NCBI RefSeq assembly: GCF_002979415.1
Contig: NZ_PCOT01000003.1
Location: forward strand, 1-64,000
Direction of reading: 5' to 3'
Length of the DNA stretch: 64,000 nt
Source: Microbacterium sp. MYb72
GTDB taxonomy: Bacteria > Actinomycetota > Actinomycetes > Actinomycetales > Microbacteriaceae
The first letter of the stretch is position 1. Each line of letters opens with the position of its first letter. The translations under genes and the position numbers were made by a program. The notes beneath the pieces are model-generated. The model was not told the origin of the DNA and ran no database searches. It saw only the letters and a program-made list of their open reading frames with translations. This document shows, in pieces, positions 49,415-58,785 of the stretch.

Positions 49415-50953
49415 ATGTCAACGACGCCAATCCATCTGGAACGACCCGACGGCAAGGGACTGGCAGCGGGGACACTGGGGCTCTGGGGATCGACCGTCAT
49501 CGGCCTGGCATCCACGGCACCCGTGTACTCGCTGGTCGCCTCGCTCGGCTGGGTGGTCATCGCCGTCGGCGCGCAGGCGCCCATCGCCTTCGTGCTCGCC
49601 TTCGTGCCGATGCTGCTCATCGCCTTCGCGTACCGCGAGCTCAACAACGCCGTGCCCGACTGCGGCACCACCTTCACGTGGGGCACCAAGGCCTTCGGCC
49701 CGTGGGTGGGCTGGATGGGCGGCTGGGGCGTCGCGGTGGCCGGCATGGTGGTGCTCGCCAACCTCGCGCAGATCGCGTCGGTCTACTTCTGGTCATTGAT
49801 CGGCGTCGACCTGGAGAACAACGACTGGCGCGTGATCGTCGTCGCGGTGCTCTTCATCGCCGCGATGACCTGGGTCAGCTGGCGCGGGGTCGAGATCGGC
49901 GAGCGCATCCAGAACGTCCTGCTCGGCATCCAGTACCTCGCTCTCGTCGTCTTCATCGTCGCCGTCTTCTGGCAGATCGTCAGCGGCAACGCTCCCGACG
50001 CCATCGACTTCTCGTGGGAGTGGATGAACCCGTTCGCCTTCACATCGTGGTCGGGCTTCACCGAGGCGATCCTGCTCGCGCTGTTCATCTACTGGGGGTG
50101 GGACACCTGCCTCGCTCTGAACGAGGAGACCAAGGACCCCAAGCGGATACCCGGTCGCGCCGCTGTGCTCACCTGCGTCATCCTGCTCTTCACCTACGTC
50201 GCCGTGACGATCGCCGCCATGATGTACGCGGGACTCGGCGAGTCGGGCACGGGCCTGGGCAACGAGGCGAACGCCGACGACTTCTTCCTCGGCATCAAGG
50301 ACGGTCTGCTGGGCCCGTTCGGCTGGGTGCTGGTCGTCGCGGTCATCATCTCGGCCATCTCGTCCACGCAGACGACGATCCTCCCGACCGCCCGCGGCAC
50401 CCTCGCGATGGGCGTGTACCGTGCGCTGCCGGCGAAGTTCAAGGACGTGCACCCGACTTTCAAGACCCCGTCGTTCTCGACCATCATCATGGGCATCGTC
50501 GCGATCGCGTACTACGTCGGGATGACGCTCATCAGCGACAACATCCTGCAGGACTCGATCCTCTCGCTCGGCCTCGCGATCGCCTTCTACTACTCGATCA
50601 CCGGGTTCGCGTGCGTCTGGTACTTCCGCAAGGACCTCATGCGCTCGCCGCGCGACTTCTTCTTCAAGGGGCTGTTCCCGCTGCTGGGCGGACTCATGCT
50701 GGCGGCGGCCTTCGTGCAGTCGGCGATCGACATGTGGGACGTGGACTACGGCAACACCGTGCTCCTCGGCATCGGCGGCACGTTCGTCGTCGGCATCGGC
50801 TCGCTCGCGATCGGCATCGTGCTGATGTTCATCTGGTTCCTCTTCCCGCGGTCGAAGCGGTTCTTCCGCGGCGAGAGCCTGAACATGGAGACCGAGGTCA
50901 TGGTGCCCGACGAGCCGGGCGACTTCATCCGCTCGATCGACGGCGGCATCTGA
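49415..50953 (+). CDS. APC-superfamily amino acid permease 2
   Basis: 512 residues, about 12 helices. LGLWGSTVIGLASTAPVYSL, FRELNNAVPDCGTTFTWGTKAFGPWVGWMGGW and ALNEETKDPKRIPGRAAVLTCV are typical. Leaderless: TACTAT (49403-49408) lies 6 bases before the ATG. Its stop overlaps the RraA-like gene as TGATG, so the two are coupled. Confidence 0.92.
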   Translation: MSTTPIHLERPDGKGLAAGTLGLWGSTVIGLASTAPVYSLVASLGWVVIAVGAQAPIAFVLAFVPMLLIAFAYRELNNAVPDCGTTFTWGTKAFGPWVGWMGGWGVAVAGMVVLANLAQIASVYFWSLIGVDLENNDWRVIVVAVLFIAAMTWVSWRGVEIGERIQNVLLGIQYLALVVFIVAVFWQIVSGNAPDAIDFSWEWMNPFAFTSWSGFTEAILLALFIYWGWDTCLALNEETKDPKRIPGRAAVLTCVILLFTYVAVTIAAMMYAGLGESGTGLGNEANADDFFLGIKDGLLGPFGWVLVVAVIISAISSTQTTILPTARGTLAMGVYRALPAKFKDVHPTFKTPSFSTIIMGIVAIAYYVGMTLISDNILQDSILSLGLAIAFYYSITGFACVWYFRKDLMRSPRDFFFKGLFPLLGGLMLAAAFVQSAIDMWDVDYGNTVLLGIGGTFVVGIGSLAIGIVLMFIWFLFPRSKRFFRGESLNMETEVMVPDEPGDFIRSIDGGI

Positions 50954-51426
50954 TGACGGTGGCCACCGCCGACCTGTACGACGAGCTCGGCGACGGCATC
51001 CAGTCGCTTCCGCTGCAGCTGCGCTCCTTCGGGCGGCGGCGGGCTTTCGACGGCCCCATCCGCACGGTGCGCTGCCTCGAGGACAACGCTCTCGTGAAGT
51101 CCCTCCTGGCCACGCCGGGTGACGGCGCCGTGCTCGTGATCGACGGGGGAGGATCGCTGAACACCGCACTGATGGGCGATCTGATCGCCGCGTCGGCCGT
51201 TCAGAACGGATGGGCGGGTGTCGTGATCAACGGCGGCATCCGCGACAGCGTCGCGATCGACGGACTCGACCTCGGGGTGAAGGCCCTCGGGACCAACCCG
51301 CGCAAGAGCGCGAAGCTCGGCGCGGGCGAGGTCGACGTCACGGTCTCATTCGGCGGCGTGGAGTTCGCGGTGGGCGCGCACCTGTACAGCGATGAGGACG
51401 GCATCCTGGTCGAGCGCCTGTCCTAG
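50953..51426 (+). CDS. RraA-like protein
   Basis: 157 residues, RraA family length. GGGSLNTALMGDLIAASAVQNGWAGVVINGGIRDSVAI carries the family core with the Arg-Asp pair that binds ligand/metal in aldolase members. RraA of E. coli inhibits RNase E; many relatives are 4-hydroxy-4-methyl-2-oxoglutarate/oxaloacetate aldolases, so the enzyme role is equally likely. Coupled to the permease upstream; its TAG stop is part of the -10 of truA. Confidence 0.9.
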   Translation: MTVATADLYDELGDGIQSLPLQLRSFGRRRAFDGPIRTVRCLEDNALVKSLLATPGDGAVLVIDGGGSLNTALMGDLIAASAVQNGWAGVVINGGIRDSVAIDGLDLGVKALGTNPRKSAKLGAGEVDVTVSFGGVEFAVGAHLYSDEDGILVERLS

Positions 51427-51435
51427 TCTTGATGC

Positions 51436-52281
51436 GTGCGCATCCGGCTCGACATCGCTTACGACGGCACTCACTTCCGCGGGTGGGCCAAGCAGCCGGG
51501 CCTGCGCACCGTGCAGGGCACGCTGGAAGACGCACTGGCCCGCATCGTCGGCTCTCCGGTGCAGTTCGTGGTCGCCGGGCGGACGGATGCCGGCGTGCAC
51601 GCCTCCGGCCAGGTCGTCCACGTCGACCTCGACGATGAGCAGTGGTCGCGCGTCGAGTCGCGGCACGGGAAGGCGGCGCACGATCCAGCCGGCTCCCTCG
51701 CCGGTCGCATGCGCGGCGTGCTCGGCGCCTACCCGGACGTCACGGTGACCCGCTCCTCGCCGGCGCCCGACGGGTTCGACGCCCGTTTCTCCGCGGTGTG
51801 GCGGCGGTATCGATACCGGCTCGCCGACGAGGCCTCCGGCTACGATCCGCTGCGCCGGCTGAACACGACCACCCATCGAGGCGTCCTGGACGAGCAGGCG
51901 ATGGATGCCGCAGCGCAGACGCTGATCGGCCTCCACGACTTCGCGGCGTACTGCAAGCCCCGTGAAGAGGCCACGACGATCCGCACCCTTCTCGAGTACC
52001 GCTGGGCGCGGGATGCCGACGGCGTGCTCGTCGCGGAGCTCAAGGCCGACGCGTTCTGCCACAGCATGGTGCGCGCCCTCGTCGGAGCGTGCGCCGCGGT
52101 CGGCGAGGGGCGACTCGACGTGGCGGATGTCGCCGTGCTGCGCGACGCCCTCGCCAGGACGAGCGAGTTCAAGGTGCTCGCCGCGCGCGGCCTGACCCTC
52201 ACCGAGGTCGGCTATCCGGCCGACGAGCTGCTGTCGACGCGGGCCGAGCAGACGCGCGCACGCCGCACGTCCGACGACTGA
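51436..52281 (+). CDS. truA: tRNA pseudouridine(38-40) synthase
   Basis: 281 residues. RLDIAYDGTHFRGWAKQPGLRTVQGTLE is the TruA start; the catalytic Asp51 lies in GRTDAGVHA. It isomerises U38-40 in the anticodon stem-loop of many tRNAs. GTG 51436 is leaderless in appearance: TAGTCT (51424-51429) overlaps the RraA stop codon and ends 6 bases before it. A hairpin terminator follows. Confidence 0.96.
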   Translation: MRIRLDIAYDGTHFRGWAKQPGLRTVQGTLEDALARIVGSPVQFVVAGRTDAGVHASGQVVHVDLDDEQWSRVESRHGKAAHDPAGSLAGRMRGVLGAYPDVTVTRSSPAPDGFDARFSAVWRRYRYRLADEASGYDPLRRLNTTTHRGVLDEQAMDAAAQTLIGLHDFAAYCKPREEATTIRTLLEYRWARDADGVLVAELKADAFCHSMVRALVGACAAVGEGRLDVADVAVLRDALARTSEFKVLAARGLTLTEVGYPADELLSTRAEQTRARRTSDD

Positions 52282-52288
52282 CGGGGCT

Positions 52289-52331
52289 CCGTTGCGGCTG
52301 TCCTTCCCCCAAAGAAGGGCAGCCGCAACGG
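52289..52331. terminator. Terminator after truA
   Basis: CCGTTGCGGCTG-CCTT (52289-52305) pairs with the complementary arm ending at 52331, about 16 pairs with one wobble, 8 bases after the truA stop. No long T-run. Confidence 0.65.
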
Positions 52332-52454
52332 ACGTTTCACCCGAAGGCCCCAGCCGTCTGACGGTGATGACGGGCCGCCGCTCTGAGGGGAGGCGAGCGC
52401 GAATCCGTATGCTGACTGTAGACGAGGCTCCTTCACACGACGGCAGGGAGAACT

Positions 52455-53336
52455 GTGACGGATCGGACATCGGCGTTCGCGGCCGCACTGCGCGTCGCGA
52501 TCTCTGAACGCGGCATGTCGCTCGCGCGTCTGCAGGCGCTGCTGAACGACGACGGCAACCCGGTGTCGATGGCGACGCTGAGCTACTGGCGATCGGGGGC
52601 GCGGCAGCCCGAGGGCGCGCAGTCGCTGAGCGTCGTCGAGGGCATCGAGGATCGCCTCGCCCTCGACCGCGGCCACCTGACGAGCCTGCTCGGGCCCTCG
52701 GCGCGGCTCGGGACGGTGGCGCCCCCGAAGCTCCCGTTCGACGAGGAGAGGGTGCAGCGCGAGGCGGAGGAGACCCTCGTCGCGCTGCGGTCGGCTCCTC
52801 AGGAGTCGCTGCGGGATCTGTCCACCCAGTACGTCGCGCACGTCGGTCGCGACGGAGCCGTCGAGCGCGTGGTCACGAGGGCCCTCGTGCAGTCGACCAA
52901 GGGCACGATCACCGAGATCCCCCTCATCGACGCGACCCCGGTCGAGAGCGACGTCATGTCGGTGTTCTCCGACGTCATCGGCGGTTGGGTCGACCGCGAG
53001 TACCTGCATCCGGGGCGTCTCCTCTCCGGGGTGGTGATCGCCCTCGACGAGCCCATCACCACGGGCGGCACGACGCTCATCGAGTTCACCGAGACCTATC
53101 CGCCAGGGCATCCGCCACGGCAGTCCGTCTGGCACGCGACGTCGAGGGCCGCGAGGGAGACGCTGATCTGGGTGCGCTTCCATCCTGATGCCGTGCCGAG
53201 CTGGTGCGAGGAGTTCATCGAGACGGGGGAGGAGTACGTGTCCACGGCGCGTGCGGTGAGGTCGGGGTCGGTGCACCTCGCCAGGCACGGCTTCGGCCCG
53301 GGGATGCTCGGCATCCGCTGGGGCTATGACAGGTGA
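52455..53336 (+). CDS. XRE-like regulator with C-terminal ligand domain
   Basis: 293 residues. The N-terminus (AFAAALRVAISERGMSLARLQALLNDDGNPVSMATLSYWRSGARQP) reads as an XRE-type HTH; the remainder (about 110-293) is a beta-rich domain (DREYLHPGRLLSGVVIALDEPITTGGTTLIEFTETYPPG) of unknown ligand. GTG 52455 has AGGGAG 6 bases upstream. Cytoplasmic, single gene. Confidence 0.7.
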   Translation: MTDRTSAFAAALRVAISERGMSLARLQALLNDDGNPVSMATLSYWRSGARQPEGAQSLSVVEGIEDRLALDRGHLTSLLGPSARLGTVAPPKLPFDEERVQREAEETLVALRSAPQESLRDLSTQYVAHVGRDGAVERVVTRALVQSTKGTITEIPLIDATPVESDVMSVFSDVIGGWVDREYLHPGRLLSGVVIALDEPITTGGTTLIEFTETYPPGHPPRQSVWHATSRAARETLIWVRFHPDAVPSWCEEFIETGEEYVSTARAVRSGSVHLARHGFGPGMLGIRWGYDR

Positions 53337-53379
53337 TTCATCGCGACCGCTCAGCACCGACGGGTAGCGTGTCAGTGTC

Positions 53380-54048
53380 ATGAAGGTCATCTCCTACAAC
53401 CTCCAGAAGCATCGCGCCGCGAGCGAGCTCGTCGAGCTGGTCGGCGTGCACGATCCCGACGTCCTCTGCCTGCAGGAGTGCGATGTGCAGGAGCTCCCCG
53501 AGCGCATCGGAGACCTCGTGCTCGCCGAGGCGACCCAGGGCAATCGCCTCGGCCTCGCCCTGTACTACCGCGCGAGCACGTTCCGGGTGCTGGGCGTGAA
53601 GACCCTCGAGCTGAAGAAGTCGCTGCACGACCGCATCGCGAAACCCGCCCACGAGAGGGTTCTCGGGGTGAGACTGCTCGAGATCGACGAGGGACGCGAG
53701 CTGATCGTGGCGTCCTTCCATGCGGCACCGCTCACGGCGCTGAACTCGCTGCGGAGGCATCAGATCCGCGCCGCGCTCACCCAGCTCGCCGCGCTCGGCG
53801 CCGGACTCCCGCAGCTCATGGTCGGCGACTACAACTACCCCGTGTTCAAGGAGAACCTCGGCGACGCCGTGCGTGAGCACGGCTACGCGCTCACCCTCAG
53901 CGACGATCACACGTACACGCGGTATCGCGTGTTCCGCGGGCACTACGACTTCGCGACCTCTTCGGGGTTCGAGATCGAACGTGTCACGACCCTGCCTCAG
54001 GGCATGAGCGACCATCGCCCGATCCTGGTGACCGCACGACTCGACTGA
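53380..54048 (+). CDS. Endonuclease/exonuclease/phosphatase family protein
   Basis: 222 residues, metal-dependent phosphoesterase. SYNLQKHR, the metal Glu in LCLQECD, GDYNYP and the final SDHRPI motif are all present, with a shortened middle. It could act on DNA, phosphoinositides or sphingomyelin-type substrates; no targeting signal is seen, so an intracellular nucleic acid or phosphate ester is likeliest. TAGCGT lies 9 bases upstream of ATG. Confidence 0.88.
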   Translation: MKVISYNLQKHRAASELVELVGVHDPDVLCLQECDVQELPERIGDLVLAEATQGNRLGLALYYRASTFRVLGVKTLELKKSLHDRIAKPAHERVLGVRLLEIDEGRELIVASFHAAPLTALNSLRRHQIRAALTQLAALGAGLPQLMVGDYNYPVFKENLGDAVREHGYALTLSDDHTYTRYRVFRGHYDFATSSGFEIERVTTLPQGMSDHRPILVTARLD

Positions 54049-54071
54049 GGCGGATCGGACGAGGACCGTCG

Positions 54072-54293
54072 CTACTCGCGCGGTGCGTCGAGTTCCAGAT
54101 CATCTCTCCAGCGGTAGCACCACGTCGTCTGATGACGCCCGAGCTCATCGAGTTCGGGACCGATTCGTGCATACACGCCATCGCCCCAACGATCCGAGCC
54201 GAGGGTCGCGGGCAGCGGTGTGGGCACGTCCATGGAGTCTCCATGCGCCGGTCCGCCGTACAACCACGCCGTCACGATCAGCCGTTCCCTCAT
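54072..54293 (-). CDS. Small hypothetical protein
   Basis: 73 residues. LIVTAWLYGGPAHGDSMDVP and HQTTWCYRWRDDLELDA look like a compact soluble beta-rich protein of phage/actinobacterial type (GGPxDG-like proteins). GGGAGGAC precedes the ATG at 54293. It shares its strand with the AraC gene 79 bases further on. No defined function. Confidence 0.6.
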   Translation of the reverse strand: MRERLIVTAWLYGGPAHGDSMDVPTPLPATLGSDRWGDGVYARIGPELDELGRHQTTWCYRWRDDLELDAPRE

Positions 54294-54372
54294 GGGCGAG
54301 TCCTCCCTCGGTGCGCAGACGACACCAGCTTCGCAAAGACGCCCGATGCAGGCCGGTGAGACACGCCCCGGT

Positions 54373-55332
54373 TCATGCGGCCCCGACCCGGAACGTCGAG
54401 CGGTGCGCCGCCGGGCTGACACCCAGGCGCTGACGGAAGTGCAGGCGCAGCGACACCGCGCTTCCGAATCCGGCGAGCTCCGCGATGCGGTCGACCGACT
54501 CGTCCGAGCTCTCGAGCAGGGTGCGGGCGGCGTCCACCCGCTGATCCAGCAGCCACTGCTGCGGGCTCGTGCCCGTGCGCTCGCGGAATCGCCGCGTGAA
54601 CGTCCTCCGCGAGAGGTGCACGGCCTCTGCCCACTCGTCGAGATCGAAGACCTCGGTGAGGCGGGCCCGCGCCCAGATCATCGCGCGTCCGATCGGATCG
54701 TCCGCGGAGGCCGCGACCACCGGCGCCGGGATGTACTGCGCTTGCGAGCCGGTGCGGTGCGGCGCCAGCACGAGCGCCCTCGCCAGGGCGGTCGCGGCTG
54801 TGGCGCCGTGGTCGGAGCGCACGATGTGCAGGCAGCAGTCCAGGGCGGCTGCGGCGCCGGCCGACGTGATGACGTCGCCCAGGTCGGTCCACAGCACGTC
54901 GTCGCGGACCTCGACCTGCGGCTGCTCCGAGGTCAGCCTCGCCGCGGCGGCCCAGTGCGTGGAGACCTCCCGGCCGTCGGCGATGCCGGATGCCGACACG
55001 ACGAACGTCCCGAGGCAGAGCCCCACCACCCTGGCGCCGCGGGCGTGGGCCGACGTGACGGCGTCGAGAAGGGCGGGGGAGGGCGTCATGCCCTCGCGCC
55101 AGCTCGGGATGACGACGAGGTCGGCGACGGACATCGTCTCCAGCCCCGCGTCCACCTGGATCGCGTACCCCGCACCGGTGGGCATGGACCCTGGGTGCTC
55201 CGCGCACACGGCGACGTCGTAGAGGCCCTCGACGCCGTCGAGCCCCGCGCCGCCGAACACGAGCGTCGGCACCGACAGGTGGAAGGGGCTGATCTGCGGG
55301 AATGCGAGCACCGCGACGGTTCGTCTCCTCAT
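54373..55332 (-). CDS. GlxA-type AraC regulator with DJ-1/PfpI domain
   Basis: 319 residues. The N-terminal DJ-1/PfpI-like domain (AVLAFPQISPFHLSVPTLVFGG ... GARVVGLCLGTFVVSASGIADGREVSTHWAAAARL) includes the nucleophile-elbow Cys in GLCLGTF. The C-terminal AraC double HTH (LTEVFDLDEWAEAVHLSRRTFTRRFRERTGTSPQQWLLDQRVDAARTLLESSD) binds DNA. Leaderless start: on its strand TAGGAT (55339-55344) ends 6 bases before the ATG. It is divergent from the beta-lactamase-fold hydrolase, its probable target. Confidence 0.92.
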   Translation of the reverse strand: MRRRTVAVLAFPQISPFHLSVPTLVFGGAGLDGVEGLYDVAVCAEHPGSMPTGAGYAIQVDAGLETMSVADLVVIPSWREGMTPSPALLDAVTSAHARGARVVGLCLGTFVVSASGIADGREVSTHWAAAARLTSEQPQVEVRDDVLWTDLGDVITSAGAAAALDCCLHIVRSDHGATAATALARALVLAPHRTGSQAQYIPAPVVAASADDPIGRAMIWARARLTEVFDLDEWAEAVHLSRRTFTRRFRERTGTSPQQWLLDQRVDAARTLLESSDESVDRIAELAGFGSAVSLRLHFRQRLGVSPAAHRSTFRVGAA

Positions 55333-55402
55333 GGCCTGATCCTATCGAAGAGATTCCTCAAGGCCACTGGATCGACCGCGACGGATGCCGAAGACTGATG
55401 CC

Positions 55403-56155
55403 ATGACACAGATCCCAGCCCTTCTGATCGGCGGCCCGACGCTCCACTTCACCTATGCGGGACTCTCGATCCTCACGGACCCGACGTTCGACGAGCCCGG
55501 CGCCTACCCCGGTCCGATCACGCTGCACAAGCTCGTCGGCCCCGCGGTCGCCGCCGCGGATCTCGGCCCCGTCGACGTCGTGCTGCTCTCCCACGACCAG
55601 CACGAGGACAACCTGGACTCCGCGGGGCGCGCGCTGCTCGCCGAGGTCCCCCTGGTGCTCGGCACACCGGACTCGGCCCAGCGCATCCCGCACGTCATCG
55701 GTCTCGACCCGTGGCAGCAGCACCGCGTCGGCGACGCCGTGATCACGGCGGTGCCGGCGCTGCACGGTCCGGAGGGAGCCGAGGCGCTCACCGGCGTCGT
55801 CACCGGCTTCATCCTCGAGGCGGCGGGCGAGCCGACCGTGTACGTGTCGGGAGACAACGCCTCCGTCGCCCTCGTGCGCGAGATCGCCGAGCGCTTCCCG
55901 CGCATCGAGGTCGCCGTGCTCTTCACCGGTGCGGCCAACGTCGGCAGGTTCGGCGACGTCGACCTCACCTTCAACGCCCGCACCGCGCTCGAAGCGGCCG
56001 AGGCGCTGGCCGGCGCGATCATCGTGCCCGTGCACGCAGAGGGATGGTTCCACTTCTCGGAGACCCGTGAGCGTCTCATCGGCATGTTCGAGCACGCGGG
56101 GAGCGCCGGTCGGCTGCGCATCCTCACGCCGGGTGAGCGCGTCGCCATCGGCTGA
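55403..56155 (+). CDS. UlaG-like metallo-beta-lactamase-fold hydrolase
   Basis: 250 residues. TYAGLSILTDPTFDEPG and LLSHDQHEDNLD (a variant of the HxHxDH metal motif, here H-D-Q-H-E-D-N), then ALHG and VPVHAEGWFHFSE, match the UlaG/RomA-like group. The first His-x-His ligand is altered (Asp-Gln), so the metal site may be atypical. ATG 55403 is chosen over ATG 55385 because homology starts there. Divergent from the AraC regulator. A terminator follows. Confidence 0.82.
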   Translation: MTQIPALLIGGPTLHFTYAGLSILTDPTFDEPGAYPGPITLHKLVGPAVAAADLGPVDVVLLSHDQHEDNLDSAGRALLAEVPLVLGTPDSAQRIPHVIGLDPWQQHRVGDAVITAVPALHGPEGAEALTGVVTGFILEAAGEPTVYVSGDNASVALVREIAERFPRIEVAVLFTGAANVGRFGDVDLTFNARTALEAAEALAGAIIVPVHAEGWFHFSETRERLIGMFEHAGSAGRLRILTPGERVAIG

Positions 56156-56173
56156 GGCGAGGCGCCTCGCCGA

Positions 56174-56217
56174 CCTCCCTGACGGAGACGGGCTCTCCGG
56201 CAGGGAGGCGCGGTTTT
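56174..56217 (+). terminator. Terminator after UlaG-like hydrolase
   Basis: CCTCCCTG (56174-56181) pairs with CAGGGAGG (56201-56208), with an inner CGGAGA/TCTCCG stem, followed by GCGCGGTTTT. The T-run overlaps the -35 of the ribosomal operon promoter. Confidence 0.8.
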
Positions 56218-56244
56218 GGGGAACCGGCTACGATGACGTAAGCT
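56216..56244 (+). promoter_or_regulatory. Probable rplM-rpsI promoter
   Basis: TTGGGG (56216-56221), 17 bases, TAAGCT (56239-56244). It leaves a leader of about 125 bases before rplM. I looked for an L13-type leader structure and could not support one beyond a short GC hairpin near 56303-56316 (CCCCCTGGGG). Confidence 0.5.
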
Positions 56245-56376
56245 GTCACTTTGGTACTCGACTGCCGAGTGCCGCGAACGTGAGCCCTCCACTGGCGTGT
56301 TCCTCCCCCTGGGGAGAGAACCACCCCGGAGTGGGATTCACGAACTTCTCCGTTCGAACAAGAAAGCAGCACTATC

Positions 56377-56823
56377 GTGACGCGCACTTACACCCCGAAG
56401 GCCGGCGAGGTCCAGCGTGACTGGGTCGTCATCGACGCCACTGACGTCGTTCTCGGCCGTCTGGCTTCGCACGCCGCTACGCTCCTGCGTGGCAAGCACA
56501 AGCCGACCTTCGCCAACCACATCGACTCGGGTGACTTCGTCATCATCGTGAACGCCGACAAGGTCGCGCTCACCGGTCAGAAGCTCCAGAAGAAGCTGGC
56601 CTACCGCCACTCGGGTTACCCGGGCGGCCTGAAGTCGGTCACCTACGCCGAGCTCCTCGAGAAGAACCCGGTCCGCGCTGTGGAGAAGGCCATCCGTGGC
56701 ATGCTCCCCAAGAACAGCCTGGGCCGTCAGCAGCTGTCGAAGCTCAAGGTGTACGTCGGTGCAGAGCACCCGCACGCCGCGCAGCAGCCGACGCCGTACA
56801 CCCTCGACCAGGTCGCCCAGTAA
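56377..56823 (+). CDS. rplM: 50S ribosomal protein L13
   Basis: 148 residues. [52 protein letters not shown] and [30 protein letters not shown] are characteristic L13 segments. GTG 56377 start with weak AAGAAAGCAG upstream. Followed 27 bases later by rpsI, the conserved bacterial order. Confidence 0.99.
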   Translation: MTRTYTPKAGEVQRDWVVIDATDVVLGRLASHAATLLRGKHKPTFANHIDSGDFVIIVNADKVALTGQKLQKKLAYRHSGYPGGLKSVTYAELLEKNPVRAVEKAIRGMLPKNSLGRQQLSKLKVYVGAEHPHAAQQPTPYTLDQVAQ

Positions 56824-56850
56824 GCGCCGTAAAGACTTAAGGACATACTC

Positions 56851-57336
56851 GTGGCTGACATCCAGGACACCACCGAAAACCTCCAGAACTTCTCGACGTC
56901 GACTCCCGAGACCGAAGCAGTCGAGGCGGCTCCCCGCCCCGTGCTGAGCGTCCCGGGTGCCGCCGTTGGTCGTCGCAAGCAGGCCATCGCCCGCGTGCGT
57001 CTGATCCCCGGCGCCGGCACCATCACGGTCAACGGCCGTACCCTCGAGGACTACTTCCCGAACAAGCTGCACCAGCAGCTGATCAACGACCCGTTCACGG
57101 TCCTCAACCTCGCCGGCGGCTACGACGTCATCGCCCGCATCTCCGGTGGTGGCCCCTCGGGTCAGGCCGGTGCGCTCCGCCTCGGCATCGCCCGTGCGCT
57201 GAACGAGATCGACGCCGAGAACAACCGCCCGACCCTGAAGAAGGCCGGCTTCCTCTCCCGTGACGCTCGCGTCAAGGAGCGCAAGAAGGCCGGTCTCAAG
57301 AAGGCCCGCAAGGCGCCTCAGTACTCGAAGCGTTAA
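56851..57336 (+). CDS. rpsI: 30S ribosomal protein S9
   Basis: 161 residues. The acidic N-terminal extension typical of actinobacteria precedes the S9 core: [44 protein letters not shown] and the basic tail [17 protein letters not shown], which reaches P-site tRNA. GTG 56851 start with AAGGA upstream. glmM begins 15 bases after it. Confidence 0.99.
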   Translation: MADIQDTTENLQNFSTSTPETEAVEAAPRPVLSVPGAAVGRRKQAIARVRLIPGAGTITVNGRTLEDYFPNKLHQQLINDPFTVLNLAGGYDVIARISGGGPSGQAGALRLGIARALNEIDAENNRPTLKKAGFLSRDARVKERKKAGLKKARKAPQYSKR

Positions 57337-57350
57337 GGTCCATCCGACCG

Positions 57351-58709
57351 ATGCCGATCTTTGGCACGGACGGCGTGCGAGGACTTGCCAATGGCATCCT
57401 CACCGCCGATCTGGCGCTCACCCTGGCCCAGGCGACTGCTGTCGTCCTGGGCCAGGGCCGTACTGCGGAGGCTCGCAAAGCCGAAGGCAAGCGACTCACC
57501 GCAGTTGTGGCACGCGACCCCCGGGTCTCCGGCCACTTCCTCACCGCGGCGGTCGCCGCGGGGCTCGCGTCCTCCGGCGTCGACGTGCTCGAGGCCGGGG
57601 TCATCCCGACTCCGGCACTCGCATTCCTCGTCGCCGACAGGGATGCCGACTTCGGCGTCATGATCTCGGCGTCGCACAACCCCGCTCCTGACAACGGGAT
57701 CAAGATCTTCGCCCGAGGCGGGGTCAAGCTCCCCGACGTCGTGGAGGAGCGCATCGAGGCCGCGATGGCCGACGAGAAGCTCCGTCCGACGGGCGCGGGC
57801 GTCGGACGCATCATCCGATTCGCGGATGCCGAGGACCGCTACGTGGTGCACCTGCTCGGTTCGCTGCCGCATCAGCTCGACGGCATCCACGTGGTGCTGG
57901 ACTGCGCGCACGGTGCGGCCGCGGGGGTCTCACCCGAGACGTTCCGAGACGCGGGCGCGAACGTGACCGTCATCGGGGCCGACCCCGACGGTCTGAACAT
58001 CAACGACGGCGTGGGCTCGACCCACCTCGACAACCTCGCCGAGGCCGTCGTCCGGCTGGGCGCCGACATCGGCATCGCCCACGACGGCGACGCCGATCGC
58101 TGCCTCGCGGTCGACGCCCAGGGCAACGTCATCGACGGCGATCAGATCATGGCGATCCTCGCGGTGTCGATGAAGGAGCGCGGGCACCTCACCGACGACA
58201 CCCTCGTCGCGACCGTGATGAGCAACCTCGGTCTGCACGTCGCCATGCGCGAGCAGGGGATCACCGTGCGGCAGACCGCCGTCGGCGACCGCTATGTGCT
58301 CGAAGACATGAACGAGGGCGGATACGCGCTCGGCGGCGAGCAGTCGGGCCACGTGATCATGAGCGAGTTCGCCACCACCGGAGACGGCCTGCTGACCGGT
58401 CTGCACCTGGTGAGCGAGATGGCGCGGCAGAAGAAGTCGATCGCCGAGCTCGCGAGCGTCATGAAGGTCTATCCTCAGGTGCTCATCAACGTGCGGGGCG
58501 TCGACAAGGACGCCCTGGAGGGCGACGAGGTCGTGCAGGCGGCCGTTCGCGAGGTGGAGGCCGAACTCGGCGACACCGGACGCGTCCTGCTGCGCAAGTC
58601 CGGCACGGAGCCGCTGGTGCGGGTCATGGTCGAGGCGGCGGATGCCGAATCGGTGCAGACCTACGCCGAGCGCCTCGCCGATGTCGTGCGCGAGCGTCTC
58701 GCACTCTGA
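57351..58709 (+). CDS. glmM: Phosphoglucosamine mutase
   Basis: 452 residues. Converts glucosamine-6-phosphate to glucosamine-1-phosphate for peptidoglycan precursors. The phosphorylated Ser108 sits in ISASHNP, the Mg site in DGDADR, sugar specificity in GGEQSGH and phosphate binding in [12 protein letters not shown]. Same operon as rplM-rpsI, which is common in actinobacteria. A terminator follows. Confidence 0.98.
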   Translation: MPIFGTDGVRGLANGILTADLALTLAQATAVVLGQGRTAEARKAEGKRLTAVVARDPRVSGHFLTAAVAAGLASSGVDVLEAGVIPTPALAFLVADRDADFGVMISASHNPAPDNGIKIFARGGVKLPDVVEERIEAAMADEKLRPTGAGVGRIIRFADAEDRYVVHLLGSLPHQLDGIHVVLDCAHGAAAGVSPETFRDAGANVTVIGADPDGLNINDGVGSTHLDNLAEAVVRLGADIGIAHDGDADRCLAVDAQGNVIDGDQIMAILAVSMKERGHLTDDTLVATVMSNLGLHVAMREQGITVRQTAVGDRYVLEDMNEGGYALGGEQSGHVIMSEFATTGDGLLTGLHLVSEMARQKKSIAELASVMKVYPQVLINVRGVDKDALEGDEVVQAAVREVEAELGDTGRVLLRKSGTEPLVRVMVEAADAESVQTYAERLADVVRERLAL

Positions 58710-58722
58710 ACATCATGAGAGG

Positions 58723-58760
58723 AAGCGGACGGATGCCGGAAGGCCTCCGTCCGCTTTGTC
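58723..58760 (+). terminator. Terminator after glmM
   Basis: AAGCGGACGGA (58723-58733) pairs with TCCGTCCGCTT (58746-58756), followed by TGTC. Only 13 bases after the stop codon. Confidence 0.8.
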
Positions 58761-58785
58761 GTATCCGAGGCGGTGCGGAGGGGAT

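Noticed and set aside
56218..56376. L13-type autoregulatory leader upstream of rplM
   Set aside because: Only a short GC hairpin is visible; no larger conserved structure could be supported by eye.
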